From: Methanosarcinaceae archaeon
GTDB taxonomy: Archaea > Halobacteriota > Methanosarcinia > Methanosarcinales > Methanosarcinaceae
Length of the DNA: 17,652 nucleotides
NCBI GenBank assembly: GCA_017613335.1
Contig: JAGAEB010000064.1
Span: 1-17,652, forward strand
Direction: 5' to 3'
The notes under the pieces were generated by a model. It was given only the letters and a program-made list of their open reading frames with translations, was not told where the DNA came from and made no database searches. Below, in pieces: positions 6,827 to 13,647 of this stretch. A program made the position numbers and the translations under genes. Within the stretch, counting starts at the first letter, position 1; each line of letters starts with the position of its first letter.

Positions 6827-6887
6827 TTTATACTTTTATGATTTTTTGTCCGTCTTCCTCTTCTGTAGTTATCCATGAGTGGTCAGC

Positions 6888-8627
6888 ATGATGAACGATC
6901 GCAGTTTTTCTGAAAAAACATATCCTGAAAACAGTTTTCCTGAAAACAGTTTTCCTGAAAACAGTTTTCCTGAAAACGGTTTTCCCGAAAACGGTCTCTC
7001 TGAAAAGGATGTTTTCGAAGAACTGAGAAATCTTTCATGCCTGAATACGGATTTCAGAAAAGTCATGAGTTCCATGTGTACCGTTCCGCATCCGGCTGCT
7101 GTCAAAGCGCATGATATGTTCATTCTTTCCAATCTGGGAGATCCCGGACTTTTTGAGGGCGCACACCTTCTTGAAAAAAAAGTCATCAGAGATTGTGCGG
7201 AACTGCTCCGTCATCCGTTTCCTGAAACGGCCTGCGGACACATGACGACAGGTGCGACGGAATCCAATATCGAAGCTGTTTATCACATGAAATATCGGTT
7301 CCTGAAAAAAAAGGGTCTTTCCGGTTCCGGATCTCCGGACAGCCGTCACCCGGATCCGGCAGGACTGAATCTCGTCGTTCCGGCTTCCGCTCACTTTTCT
7401 TTTGAAAAAGCCTGCAGGCTTTCCGGCATTGAGATCAGGAAAGCCGGCGTCGATTCTTTTTTCAGAGCCGATCCTGCATCCGTTCGTTCGCTGATCGATG
7501 AGAATACGATCGGTCTTGTCGGAATCGCAGGGTCGACCGAGTTCGGATACGTCGATCCGGTCGCTGATCTCTCCGCCATTGCAGAAGAGTATGACCTGCC
7601 GCTTCATATCGATGCAGCTTTCGGCGGCTTTATCCTGCCGTTCCTCCCTGAAACGGGATCGGAAGATTTCAGAAAACTCTTCGGAAATGAGAACGGTCTT
7701 TTGGAACAGGATCCTCATTCCGGTATCCGTTCCGATCCTCGTTCCGATTTCCGTCCCGATCCTTGTTCCGATCTTCGTTTTGATTTCAGCCTTCCCGGCG
7801 TCACGTCAATCGCTCTGGATCCTCATAAAATGGGTCTTTCCGTCATCCCTTCCGGAATCATTCTCTGCCGCCATGAAAAAGTCTGTCAGGGACTTGATAT
7901 CAGAACCCATTATCTGACTTATCCCATCCAGTCAACGATCACCGGTACAAGGACCGGTGCTTCGGCGGCAGCGACCTATGCTGTCATGCACTGTCTCGGA
8001 AGATCCGGATATGCTGAAAACGTCAGATACTGCCTTCATCTGAAAGACGTTTTTATCAAAAAGGCGGCGGAATGCGGACTCAGACCATCCGTTCCTCCGT
8101 TCCTGAATATCGTCACACTTCCGTTCGATGACCACGAAACCGTTTCCCGGATCCGTACAGAAATGAAAAATAAATACGGATGGCATATTTCGGCTGCGCG
8201 CCAGATTCCGGCGCTCCGTTTCGTCCTGATGCCGCATGTGATTGAAAACGACATCGATGAAATGTTCAGGGATCTCACCGGCGTTCTGAAAGAACTGTCT
8301 CTTTCAGACCGATCCCTCTGCATCAGACCGATCCCTCTGCATCAGACCGATCCCTCTGCATCAGACATGTCCCTCTGCATCAGACATGTCCCTCTGCATC
8401 AGACATGTCCCTCTGCATCAGACATGTCCCTCTGCATCAGACATGTCTCTCTGCATCAGACATGTCCCTCTGCATCAGACATATCCCTCTGCATCAGACA
8501 TGTCCCTCTGCATCAGACATGTCCCTCTGCATCAGACATATCCCTCTGCATCAGACGTCTCTTCTGCGTCAGACAATTTCCTCTGATCCTTTTGCATAGA
8601 TTTCCGTATACGTCAGTTTCCCGTTGA
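6888..8627 (+). CDS. mfnA: MfnA, L-tyrosine/L-aspartate decarboxylase, with repeat expansions
   Basis: A PLP-dependent group II decarboxylase that makes tyramine for methanofuran and, in some archaea, beta-alanine for CoA. Core motifs: MSSMCTVPHPAA, LSNLGDPGLFEG, GHMTTGATESN, Asp in HIDAAFGG (D242) and the PLP lysine in DPHKMG (K314). Normal length is about 365-395; this one is 579 from ATG 6888. Three insertions explain the excess: PENSF repeats at the N-terminus (15-bp units), a Ser-Asp-Pro-Arg-rich insert after the HIDAAFGG strand (12-bp units), and about 105 C-terminal residues from a 19-bp array. The normal C-terminus falls near residue 470. The start is uncertain (GTG 6879, ATG 6888 or 6891); any of them lies upstream of the N-terminal repeats. 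The 3' end overlaps thpR by 59 bp, convergently. Confidence 0.9.
   Translation: MMNDRSFSEKTYPENSFPENSFPENSFPENGFPENGLSEKDVFEELRNLSCLNTDFRKVMSSMCTVPHPAAVKAHDMFILSNLGDPGLFEGAHLLEKKVIRDCAELLRHPFPETACGHMTTGATESNIEAVYHMKYRFLKKKGLSGSGSPDSRHPDPAGLNLVVPASAHFSFEKACRLSGIEIRKAGVDSFFRADPASVRSLIDENTIGLVGIAGSTEFGYVDPVADLSAIAEEYDLPLHIDAAFGGFILPFLPETGSEDFRKLFGNENGLLEQDPHSGIRSDPRSDFRPDPCSDLRFDFSLPGVTSIALDPHKMGLSVIPSGIILCRHEKVCQGLDIRTHYLTYPIQSTITGTRTGASAAATYAVMHCLGRSGYAENVRYCLHLKDVFIKKAAECGLRPSVPPFLNIVTLPFDDHETVSRIRTEMKNKYGWHISAARQIPALRFVLMPHVIENDIDEMFRDLTGVLKELSLSDRSLCIRPIPLHQTDPSASDMSLCIRHVPLHQTCPSASDMSLCIRHVSLHQTCPSASDISLCIRHVPLHQTCPSASDISLCIRRLFCVRQFPLILLHRFPYTSVSR
6924..6998. repeat. 15-bp tandem repeat in mfnA 5' end (5 copies)
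   Basis: Units of CCTGAAAACAGTTTT at 6924, 6939, 6954, 6969 and 6984, the last two diverging. Encodes PENSF repeats just before GLSEKDVFEELR, where ordinary MfnA proteins begin. Confidence 0.9.
7728..7788. repeat. 12-bp imperfect repeat inside mfnA
   Basis: About five diverged copies of CGTTCCGATCCT encode alternating Ser/Pro-Asp-Phe/Pro-Arg residues (RSDPRSDFRPD and onward). The insert lies between the Asp-bearing strand and the PLP-lysine loop, probably as a surface loop. Confidence 0.75.
8314..8579. repeat. 19-bp tandem repeat at the mfnA 3' end (14 copies)
   Basis: Units start CCCTCTGCATCAGAC at 8314 and every 19 bp to 8542, with a last degenerate copy near 8561. Early copies end CGAT, later ones ATGT or ATAT. 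Three units make 57 bp, so each + frame reads the same 19-residue cycle (MSLCIRHVPLHQTCPSASD). All three + frames stay open and stop at 8586, 8599 and 8627. The array ends within a few bases of the thpR stop. Confidence 0.95.
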
Positions 8628-9129
8628 CCCTTTCCGATTTCATCAGACTGATCTTTTCCGAACGGACGGAAATCCCGACATCTCCGGCAACATTTTTCAC
8701 TTTATCCCAGGATTCAGTGACGACCTCCCGGCCGAGCGTCATATGCGGTCTGAATCCTCTTTCATCCAACTCAAATCCGGCATCTTTCAGTTCCCTGACC
8801 AGATCCTGCTGAATCCCTTCAAGCGTTTTCAGACCTTCAGACGGCTCAATGCCGATCCAGATGATGTCACCGCCGTTTCTTTTAAAACGGCCGATCCCTT
8901 TCATCGTCAGCTCAAACGGTCTGAATGAGATCTTATCCATGGCTTTCTCAACCGCATTGAGACGGCTTTCCGGAATCTCTCCGATAAACGCCAGTGTCAG
9001 ATGAAAATTTTCAGACTTCGTCAGATTTCCTCTCACGATTTCCGCACGGATCTTCGAAGAAATGTCAGAGATCTGTTTCTTCACGCTCCCCGGAAAATTC
9101 ACAGCAATAAAAACACGTACAATATCCAT
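8569..9129 (-). CDS. thpR: RNA 2',3'-cyclic phosphodiesterase (ThpR/2H family)
   Basis: A 186-residue 2H phosphoesterase, the usual length. It hydrolyses 2',3'-cyclic phosphate RNA ends to 2'-phosphate; older names are 2'-5' RNA ligase or LigT. The two catalytic H-x-T-x motifs are present: HLTL at 43-46 (in FHLTLAFIGE) and HMTL at 129-132 (in RPHMTLGRE). The N-terminus RVFIAVNFP is typical. The start ATG (9127-9129 on the minus strand) has an AGGTG-like site about 8 bases upstream. Its stop lies at the edge of the 19-bp array and its last 59 bp overlap the mfnA 3' end on the other strand. Likely monocistronic; divergent from the thermosome gene. Confidence 0.92.
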   Translation of the reverse strand: MDIVRVFIAVNFPGSVKKQISDISSKIRAEIVRGNLTKSENFHLTLAFIGEIPESRLNAVEKAMDKISFRPFELTMKGIGRFKRNGGDIIWIGIEPSEGLKTLEGIQQDLVRELKDAGFELDERGFRPHMTLGREVVTESWDKVKNVAGDVGISVRSEKISLMKSERVNGKLTYTEIYAKGSEEIV

Positions 9130-9576
9130 GATCCTGCACCTGAAACTGTCTGATCATGAAAGGGTTCTGCAGCATTAATATTTTTTTTCTGCAGTGTTCG
9201 TGCGCTGTTCGTGTGTTGTTTATGTGCTGTTCGTGGCTGTTCGTGTGCTGTTCGTGGCTGTTCATGTGCTGTCCGCTCTGTATGTGCTGTATTGCCGGCC
9301 TGCGTTAAGCGTTCCGTTTCTCTGCGTTCTTCTGATGCATAGGTTTACCGTTTACATTTTTAAATGCCTTTGATGAAAATCATTATATAGATGTGCTAAC
9401 CTTATTCTGCATCAGATTCTGCTTTATCGCAGATAATCCGATTTACTCTTCATATTCTTAATATTCAGATACAGGCGGCACTTTTCCCGGACCGGGGATC
9501 TGCAGGATCCCGTCATTTTCCGCATTGATGCGGATTTCCCGGAAAGCGCTGCTCTCTGAACAAACGGAGATATATC
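9130..9576. promoter_or_regulatory. Divergent thpR/thermosome region
   Basis: A 447-bp gap. A 10-11-bp minisatellite occupies 9190-9290. TTATATA at 9383-9389 is the best + strand TATA box, which would give the thermosome mRNA a leader of about 165 nt. Within that leader the arms TCCGCAT/ATGCGGA (9519-9525, 9528-9534) can pair, and CCCGG-containing words could form further structure. GGAG at 9566-9569 is the ribosome site. No gene is seen. Confidence 0.5.
9190..9290. repeat. 10-11-bp minisatellite
   Basis: GTGTGCTGTTC and GTGGCTGTTC alternate with variants through about nine copies, so pairs make a 21-bp pattern in the middle. It lies upstream of thpR and does not reach the thermosome TATA box. 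Confidence 0.85.
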
Positions 9577-11193
9577 ATGGCAGGACAACAGATGGGCCAG
9601 CCCATTTTCATCTTAAGCGAAGGCAGCAAAAGAACCCGCGGTTCTGAAGCTCAGAACAACAACATCATGGCAGCAAAAGCAGTCGCTGCCGCCGTCAGAA
9701 CAACTCTCGGCCCGCGCGGCATGGACAAAATGCTCGTCGACTCCATGGGCGATGTCATCATCACCAATGACGGCGCCACGATCCTCAGAGAAATGGATAT
9801 CGAACACCCGGCCGCCAAAATGATCGTCGAGATCTCAAAAACACAGGATGCGGAAGTCGGCGACGGCACAACGACAGCAGCCGTCCTCGCCGGCGAACTT
9901 CTGGCAAATGCAGAAGAACTCCTCAATGAAGGCATCCACCCGACGATCATCTCCTCCGGTTACAGAATGGCCGCAGAAAAGGCAAACGAGATCGTCAGAT
10001 CCATCGCCATTACCGTCTCCCCCGATGACAAAGAGACCCTCAAAAAGATCGCAGCGACCGCCATCACGGGAAAAGGCGCCGAATCCGACAAAGAACTGCT
10101 CTCACAGCTCACCGTCGACGCCGTCTGCGCGATCGTCCGCAAAGAAGGCGACAAAATCATCGCCGACACCAAAAAAGTCAAAGTTGAAAAACGTGCCGGC
10201 GGCAGCATCAAAGATTCGATCCTCATCGACGGTGTCCTCGTTGACAAAGAAAGAGTCCACCCCAACATGCCGGAAAGAGTCGAGAACCCGAAGATCCTTC
10301 TCCTCAGCGTTCCGATCGAATACAAGAAGACGGAATCCAAATCCGAGATCAAGATCACCGATCCGAACCAGATGATGGGCTTCATCGAGCAGGAAGAAGC
10401 CATGCTCAAAGAACTCATCAGAAAAGTCATCGCTTCCGGCGCGACCGCCGTCTTCTGCCAGAAAGGCATTGACGACATGGCACAGTACTACCTGGCAAAA
10501 GCAGGCGTCATCGCCGCCAGAAGGATCAAACAGAGCGACATGGACCGCCTGGCCATGGCGACCGGCGCCAAGATCGTCACCAACATCGACGAGATCAATG
10601 AAGCAGATCTCGGCAGCGCCGGCGTCGTTGAAGAAAAAGAGACCAGCGGCTCCAGAATGATCTATGTGACCGGCTGCAAGGCATCCAAAGTCGTCTCCAT
10701 GTTCCTCCGCGGCGGAACCGAACACGTCGTCGACGGTCTCAACAGAGCTGTCGAAGATGCCATCCGTGTCGTCGGCGTCGCCCTTGAAGACCAGAAAGTC
10801 GTTGTCGGCGGCGGCTCCCCGGAAATTGAGATTTCCCTCAGGCTCCGTGAATTCGCAGCGACCCTCGCCGGCAGAGAACAGCTTGCCGTCTCCAAATTCG
10901 CAGAAGCGCTCGAGATCATCCCGCAGACACTGGCAGAAAACGCCGGTCTTGACCCGATCAACATGCTCGCAGACCTCAAAGCCGCCCACGAGAACGGCAG
11001 CAAGAACGCCGGCCTCAATGTCTACGAAGGAAAAGTCGAAGACATGTATGAAAACAGCGTCGTCGAACCGCTCCGCATCAAGACGCAGGCGATCAACGCC
11101 GCAACCGATGCCACCATCATGATCCTCAGGATCGACGATGTCATCGCCGCAGCATCCAGAATGCCGCCGGCCGGTGCCCCGCCGATGATGTGA
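9577..11193 (+). CDS. thsA: Thermosome subunit (group II chaperonin)
   Basis: A 538-residue subunit of the double-ring, ATP-driven archaeal chaperonin (CCT/TRiC relative) that folds cytoplasmic proteins. Typical length. Motifs: TLGPRGMDKMLVD (44-56), nucleotide-binding NDGATIL (64-70), catalytic GDGTTTAAV (95-103), and a VVGGGSPEIEISLRLR segment in the C-terminal equatorial part. It ends in a short Pro/Ala/Met tail (PPAGAPPMM) where many thermosomes have Gly-Gly-Met repeats. Start ATG 9577 has GGAG seven bases upstream. Codons end in C unusually often, as expected of a very highly expressed gene here. Only one subunit gene is in the window; whether it is alpha, beta or the only type cannot be told. 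A hairpin-T tract terminator follows at 11253. Confidence 0.96.
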   Translation: MAGQQMGQPIFILSEGSKRTRGSEAQNNNIMAAKAVAAAVRTTLGPRGMDKMLVDSMGDVIITNDGATILREMDIEHPAAKMIVEISKTQDAEVGDGTTTAAVLAGELLANAEELLNEGIHPTIISSGYRMAAEKANEIVRSIAITVSPDDKETLKKIAATAITGKGAESDKELLSQLTVDAVCAIVRKEGDKIIADTKKVKVEKRAGGSIKDSILIDGVLVDKERVHPNMPERVENPKILLLSVPIEYKKTESKSEIKITDPNQMMGFIEQEEAMLKELIRKVIASGATAVFCQKGIDDMAQYYLAKAGVIAARRIKQSDMDRLAMATGAKIVTNIDEINEADLGSAGVVEEKETSGSRMIYVTGCKASKVVSMFLRGGTEHVVDGLNRAVEDAIRVVGVALEDQKVVVGGGSPEIEISLRLREFAATLAGREQLAVSKFAEALEIIPQTLAENAGLDPINMLADLKAAHENGSKNAGLNVYEGKVEDMYENSVVEPLRIKTQAINAATDATIMILRIDDVIAAASRMPPAGAPPMM

Positions 11194-11252
11194 AGTTCCC
11201 CGGCAGAACACAACAGAAAAAAGATACCTAAACTGATATGCCGGACGGCAGA

Positions 11253-11296
11253 AAAGACAGATCCGTGATTATTCTGTTCCGGATCTGTCTTTTTTT
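11253..11296 (+). terminator. Thermosome hairpin terminator with T7
   Basis: The arms AAAGACAGATCCG (11253-11265) and CGGATCTGTCTTT (11280-11292) pair perfectly over 13 bp. The T tract at 11290-11296 begins in the second arm. Confidence 0.8.
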
Positions 11297-11340
11297 CAGT
11301 TTTCCGGCCTCTGATCATTCTGTTTTCTGAAAATCAAAAA

Positions 11341-11350
11341 CTATAAATAG
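11341..11350 (+). promoter_or_regulatory. TATA box for the initiator tRNA
   Basis: CTATAAATAG lies 71-80 bp before the tRNA, predicting a short 5' leader that RNase P would remove. Confidence 0.5.
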
Positions 11351-11420
11351 AATACTGCGCTCTTTCTCCTGCTGAAAAGCGCCTATCCTTTTCTTATCTG
11401 TTTTCTTCTTTTATTCATGC

Positions 11421-11495
11421 AGCGAGGTGGGGTAGCCAGGAGATCCCGTCGGGCTCATAACCCGAAGACCGATAGTTCGAATCTATCCCTCGCTA
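11421..11495 (+). tRNA. Initiator tRNA-Met (CAT)
   Basis: Full cloverleaf: acceptor AGCGAGG/CCTCGCT, D arm GGG...CCC, anticodon stem TCGGG/CCCGA with loop CTCATAA (anticodon CAT at 11456-11458), T arm GATAG/CTATC with TTCGAAT loop, discriminator A. The A1-U72 pair and three consecutive G-C pairs next to the anticodon loop mark it as the initiator rather than the elongator. CCA is not encoded. A T9 run follows at 11497 and probably ends transcription. Confidence 0.95.
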
Positions 11496-11505
11496 CTTTT
11501 TTTTT
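11496..11505 (+). terminator. T-tract terminator after the tRNA
   Basis: A run of nine T starts one base after the tRNA, with no extra hairpin, as is usual for archaeal stable RNA genes. Confidence 0.6.
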
Positions 11506-11532
11506 AAATTTCATCAGTTTTTCACTGCTTTT

Positions 11533-11640
11533 TCAATTACCTGTGACTGATCCGCCGTCATAAGCCCGTTCTGTATAAGACAGCGTCGGCGTCTTCTCTT
11601 CGTCTTCATTGTCTTCTGACAGGTCAGGATCTGTACTCAT
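11533..11640 (-). pseudogene. Short acidic ORF, possibly the detached tail of the next one
   Basis: ATG 11640 opens 35 acidic codons (MSTDPDLSEDNEDEEK, ending YDGGSVTGN). It is in the same frame as the small membrane ORF at 11689-11775, separated from it by two in-frame stops. Together with an intervening stretch in another frame (DEDQGDGNVNISGG) it looks like one small protein broken by indels. No good ribosome site of its own. It may be a decayed gene or chance. Confidence 0.3.
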
Positions 11641-11688
11641 CTCCGGCAGTTTCCGCCTGATATGTTCACATTTCCGTCACCCTGATCT

Positions 11689-11775
11689 TCATCGACCCGT
11701 TGCCCAGATCAGAAAAAAGGAACAGAACACGACCAGCAGGATTGCCAAAACAGCAACAATATCATTCTTATCCAT
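11689..11775 (-). CDS. Single-TM microprotein (28 aa)
   Basis: Too short for most gene callers. ATG 11775 is preceded by GAGGT seven bases upstream. The product is a polar start (MDKND) followed by one hydrophobic helix (IVAVLAILLVVFCSFFLIW) and ATGR. It may be a genuine one-helix membrane peptide or the N-terminal piece of a broken gene continuing to 11533. Nothing else is coded on this strand nearby. Confidence 0.4.
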   Translation of the reverse strand: MDKNDIVAVLAILLVVFCSFFLIWATGR

Positions 11776-12194
11776 TTCAATACCTCGTATCATTTTCCGG
11801 TCATCACAGAAAAATAAAACATATGTCTGTCTTGTTTTACTTGATGAACTTCTGATGATGTTTGGTATTCATATATTTATATATGTCGTTCAATATGCCC
11901 TGCCTCCCGGAATCGTGATGTGTTTTTACCTTTCTTCCGGATCTGCTTTCTGTTTTTTTATTTTTCCGCGATTTTCTGTTTTATTATCCTGTGATTTTCC
12001 GTTTTATTATCCCGTGATATTCTGTTTTGTTTTCCTGTTGTTTTCCCCTTTGTCTTTTGAGGCTTCTCTGATGCTCATTTTTTCGGATCGGTTTAAAAAG
12101 AAAATTAAAAAGAAAATAAATAGAAGAACTGTCTTTTTATCCCCGTTTATTGACAATTGTCAGGCTGTCCGTTTTCGTCCGCCTTCCGGTTGCA

Positions 12195-12202
12195 TTTTAT
12201 AC
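12195..12202 (+). promoter_or_regulatory. TATA box for trpS (leaderless start)
   Basis: TTTTATAC centres about 23 bp before ATG 12221, so the transcript should begin at or next to the start codon. No ribosome site precedes that ATG, which agrees. Confidence 0.55.
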
Positions 12203-12220
12203 ATTTTATGAGATTATATC

Positions 12221-13564
12221 ATGGCTCAGAAACTCGATCCCTGGAAAACGTCGGATATCATCGATTATTCCAAACTTTTTGAAGAATTCGGCATTTCCGA
12301 TTTCAGCGATATGCCGGACAGGATTCCGGATGCTCACCGTTACATGAGACGCCACCTCATTTTCGGTCACCGGAATTATGAACCGATCGCAGATGCTGTC
12401 GCCGGTCACAAGCCGTTCGCCGTTCTGGATGGTTTCATGCCGTCCGGACACTCTCATCTCGGTCACAAAATGGTCATGGATCAGATCGTCTGGTATCAGC
12501 AGCACGGCGCCAAAGTCTTCGTCGGCATCGCCGACAGGGAAGCTTATGCCGTCCGCGGCTTTTCCTGGGAAAAGTGCCGTGAGATCGGTATTGAAGAATA
12601 CCTGATCAGTCTCATCGCACTGGGCCTTGAACCGAAAGACACATACCTTTACTTCCAGTCCAAATGTGCGCCGGTCAAAGACCTTGCTTTTGAACTCGGC
12701 ACGAAAGTCACTTTTTCCGAGCTCTCCGCCATCTACGGCTTCTCCGGCGAAACGCACCTGTCGCACATGATGAGCACCGCCACACAGGCCGCCGACATTC
12801 TCCTCCCGCAGCTGAAACAGTTCGGAGGCCCCTGTCCGGTCATCGTTCCGGTCGGCGCCGACCAGGATCCGCACATCCGTCTGACAAGAGGCCTGGCCGC
12901 CAAAATGAACATGTTCCTCATCGAAGAGAGGACCGATCCGAAAGACGGAAAATCTTATTTAAGTATCCGCAGCAAAGATGCGCCCGAAGGTGCTCTGAAA
13001 GAGATCGTCAGCGGCCTGAAAAAAGAAATAAAAGAAAACGGCCTTCCGGCCGCCGTCAAAGAATCAAAAGAACACGCCGATGTCATCGGAGACCCCGAAA
13101 AACTGAGAGAAACCGTCAGAAGCATCGTCGAAAAAACGGAACTGGCCCACGGCGGCTATGCTTTCATCGCCCCGTCTTCCAGCTACCACAGATTCATGAC
13201 AGGCCTTCAGGGCGGCAAAATGTCGAGCAGCAAACCGGAAAGCCACATCGCCCTGACAGAAGATCCGAAAAGCGCCGCCAAAAAAGTCAGCCGTTCCAAA
13301 ACAGGCGGCAGAGCTTCCCTCGAAGAACAGAAAGAACTCGGCGGCGAACCGGACAAATGCTCCGTCTTTGAACTCCTCATGTTCCACTTATCCGATGACG
13401 ACGACGAACTCCTGCAGATCAGAAAGGAATGTCTCTGCGGAGAACGTGTCTGCGGCACATGCAAAAAACTGGCCGCCGAAAGAATGGAAGCTTTCCTGAC
13501 GGATCACCAGAAAAAGAGGGAAGAAGCCCGCAAAAGACTGAGCGAATTCACGATCATTCAGTAA
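12221..13564 (+). CDS. trpS: Tryptophan--tRNA ligase
   Basis: A class I synthetase charging tRNA-Trp, 447 residues, typical of the archaeal/eukaryotic-type enzyme. The HIGH signature is HLGH (79-82, in PSGHSHLGH) and the KMSKS loop is KMSSS (333-337). An N-terminal extension (DPWKTSDIIDYSKLFEEFG) is characteristic of archaeal TrpS. The C-terminal region has a Cys cluster, CLCGERVCGTCK, that could bind metal; I recall similar clusters in other archaeal TrpS but cannot verify this. ATG 12221 is chosen because the TATA box implies a leaderless mRNA. pheS follows 83 bp later on the same strand, probably co-transcribed. The last codons and stop are tandemly duplicated (13551-13600). Confidence 0.96.
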   Translation: MAQKLDPWKTSDIIDYSKLFEEFGISDFSDMPDRIPDAHRYMRRHLIFGHRNYEPIADAVAGHKPFAVLDGFMPSGHSHLGHKMVMDQIVWYQQHGAKVFVGIADREAYAVRGFSWEKCREIGIEEYLISLIALGLEPKDTYLYFQSKCAPVKDLAFELGTKVTFSELSAIYGFSGETHLSHMMSTATQAADILLPQLKQFGGPCPVIVPVGADQDPHIRLTRGLAAKMNMFLIEERTDPKDGKSYLSIRSKDAPEGALKEIVSGLKKEIKENGLPAAVKESKEHADVIGDPEKLRETVRSIVEKTELAHGGYAFIAPSSSYHRFMTGLQGGKMSSSKPESHIALTEDPKSAAKKVSRSKTGGRASLEEQKELGGEPDKCSVFELLMFHLSDDDDELLQIRKECLCGERVCGTCKKLAAERMEAFLTDHQKKREEARKRLSEFTIIQ

Positions 13565-13600
13565 ATCCGATTCATTCAGTAAATCGATTCATTCAGTGTT
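13551..13600. repeat. 17-18-bp duplication covering the trpS stop
   Basis: CGATCATTCAGTAAATC, then CGATTCATTCAGTAAATC, then GATTCATTCAGTG. The first copy contains the last codons and stop of trpS and the second repeats the stop. It looks like an early stage of the array growth seen after other genes here. Confidence 0.75.
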
Positions 13601-13647
13601 TCATATTCAGTTTCATATCATCTACACTCACTATCAAAGGAATTTTT

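Larger units (their letters stand above)
5853..6887. other. Candidate chromosomal replication origin (gene-free, AT-rich)
   Basis: About 1 kb with no convincing gene. Three sites match archaeal ORBs: two on the minus strand (6132-6154, 6171-6193) and one on the plus strand (6600-6622). Between them lies a very AT-rich core with A and T tracts (6217-6308), a plausible unwinding element. Oppositely oriented ORBs around an AT-rich core is the classic archaeal origin layout. Two copies of the TGAT-TTTTTTA motif lie at its left end and a 40-base pyrimidine tract (about 6622-6660) follows the rightmost ORB. Against it: no orc1/cdc6 gene is in the window, although archaeal origins usually sit beside one. 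Confidence 0.55.
11506..12220. other. Intergenic region between the initiator tRNA and trpS
   Basis: About 700 bp. Apart from the small minus-strand ORFs at 11533-11775, I see no gene. An open + frame at 11609-12211 reads a hydrophobic, Phe/Cys-rich product without ribosome site or motif and is probably chance. Part of the right half (about 11960-12030) repeats words like TTCTGTTTTATTATCC, TTCCGTTTTATTATCC and TTCTGTTTTGTTTTCC, an imperfect 24-27-bp pattern. Confidence 0.5.

Noticed and set aside
8314..8579. 19-bp array considered as CRISPR
   Set aside because: Units are contiguous with no spacers, and it is in frame with mfnA. No cas genes anywhere in the window.
9065..9265. 66-codon minus-strand ORF upstream of thpR
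   Set aside because: Generated by the 10-11-bp array (NSHEQH repeats) and overlaps the thpR 5' end in another frame.
10102..11211. Long minus-strand ORF opposite the thermosome gene
   Set aside because: Shadow of a strongly C-ending codon pattern on the + strand; composition (Asp/Gly/Phe-rich) is an artefact.
11609..12211. 200-codon + strand ORF before trpS
   Set aside because: No ribosome site or motif; Phe/Cys/Ser-rich product from T-rich DNA; runs over the trpS promoter.
13429..13647. Upstream part of the pheS open frame inside trpS
   Set aside because: It overlaps trpS coding sequence; the ribosome site and family start support ATG 13648.
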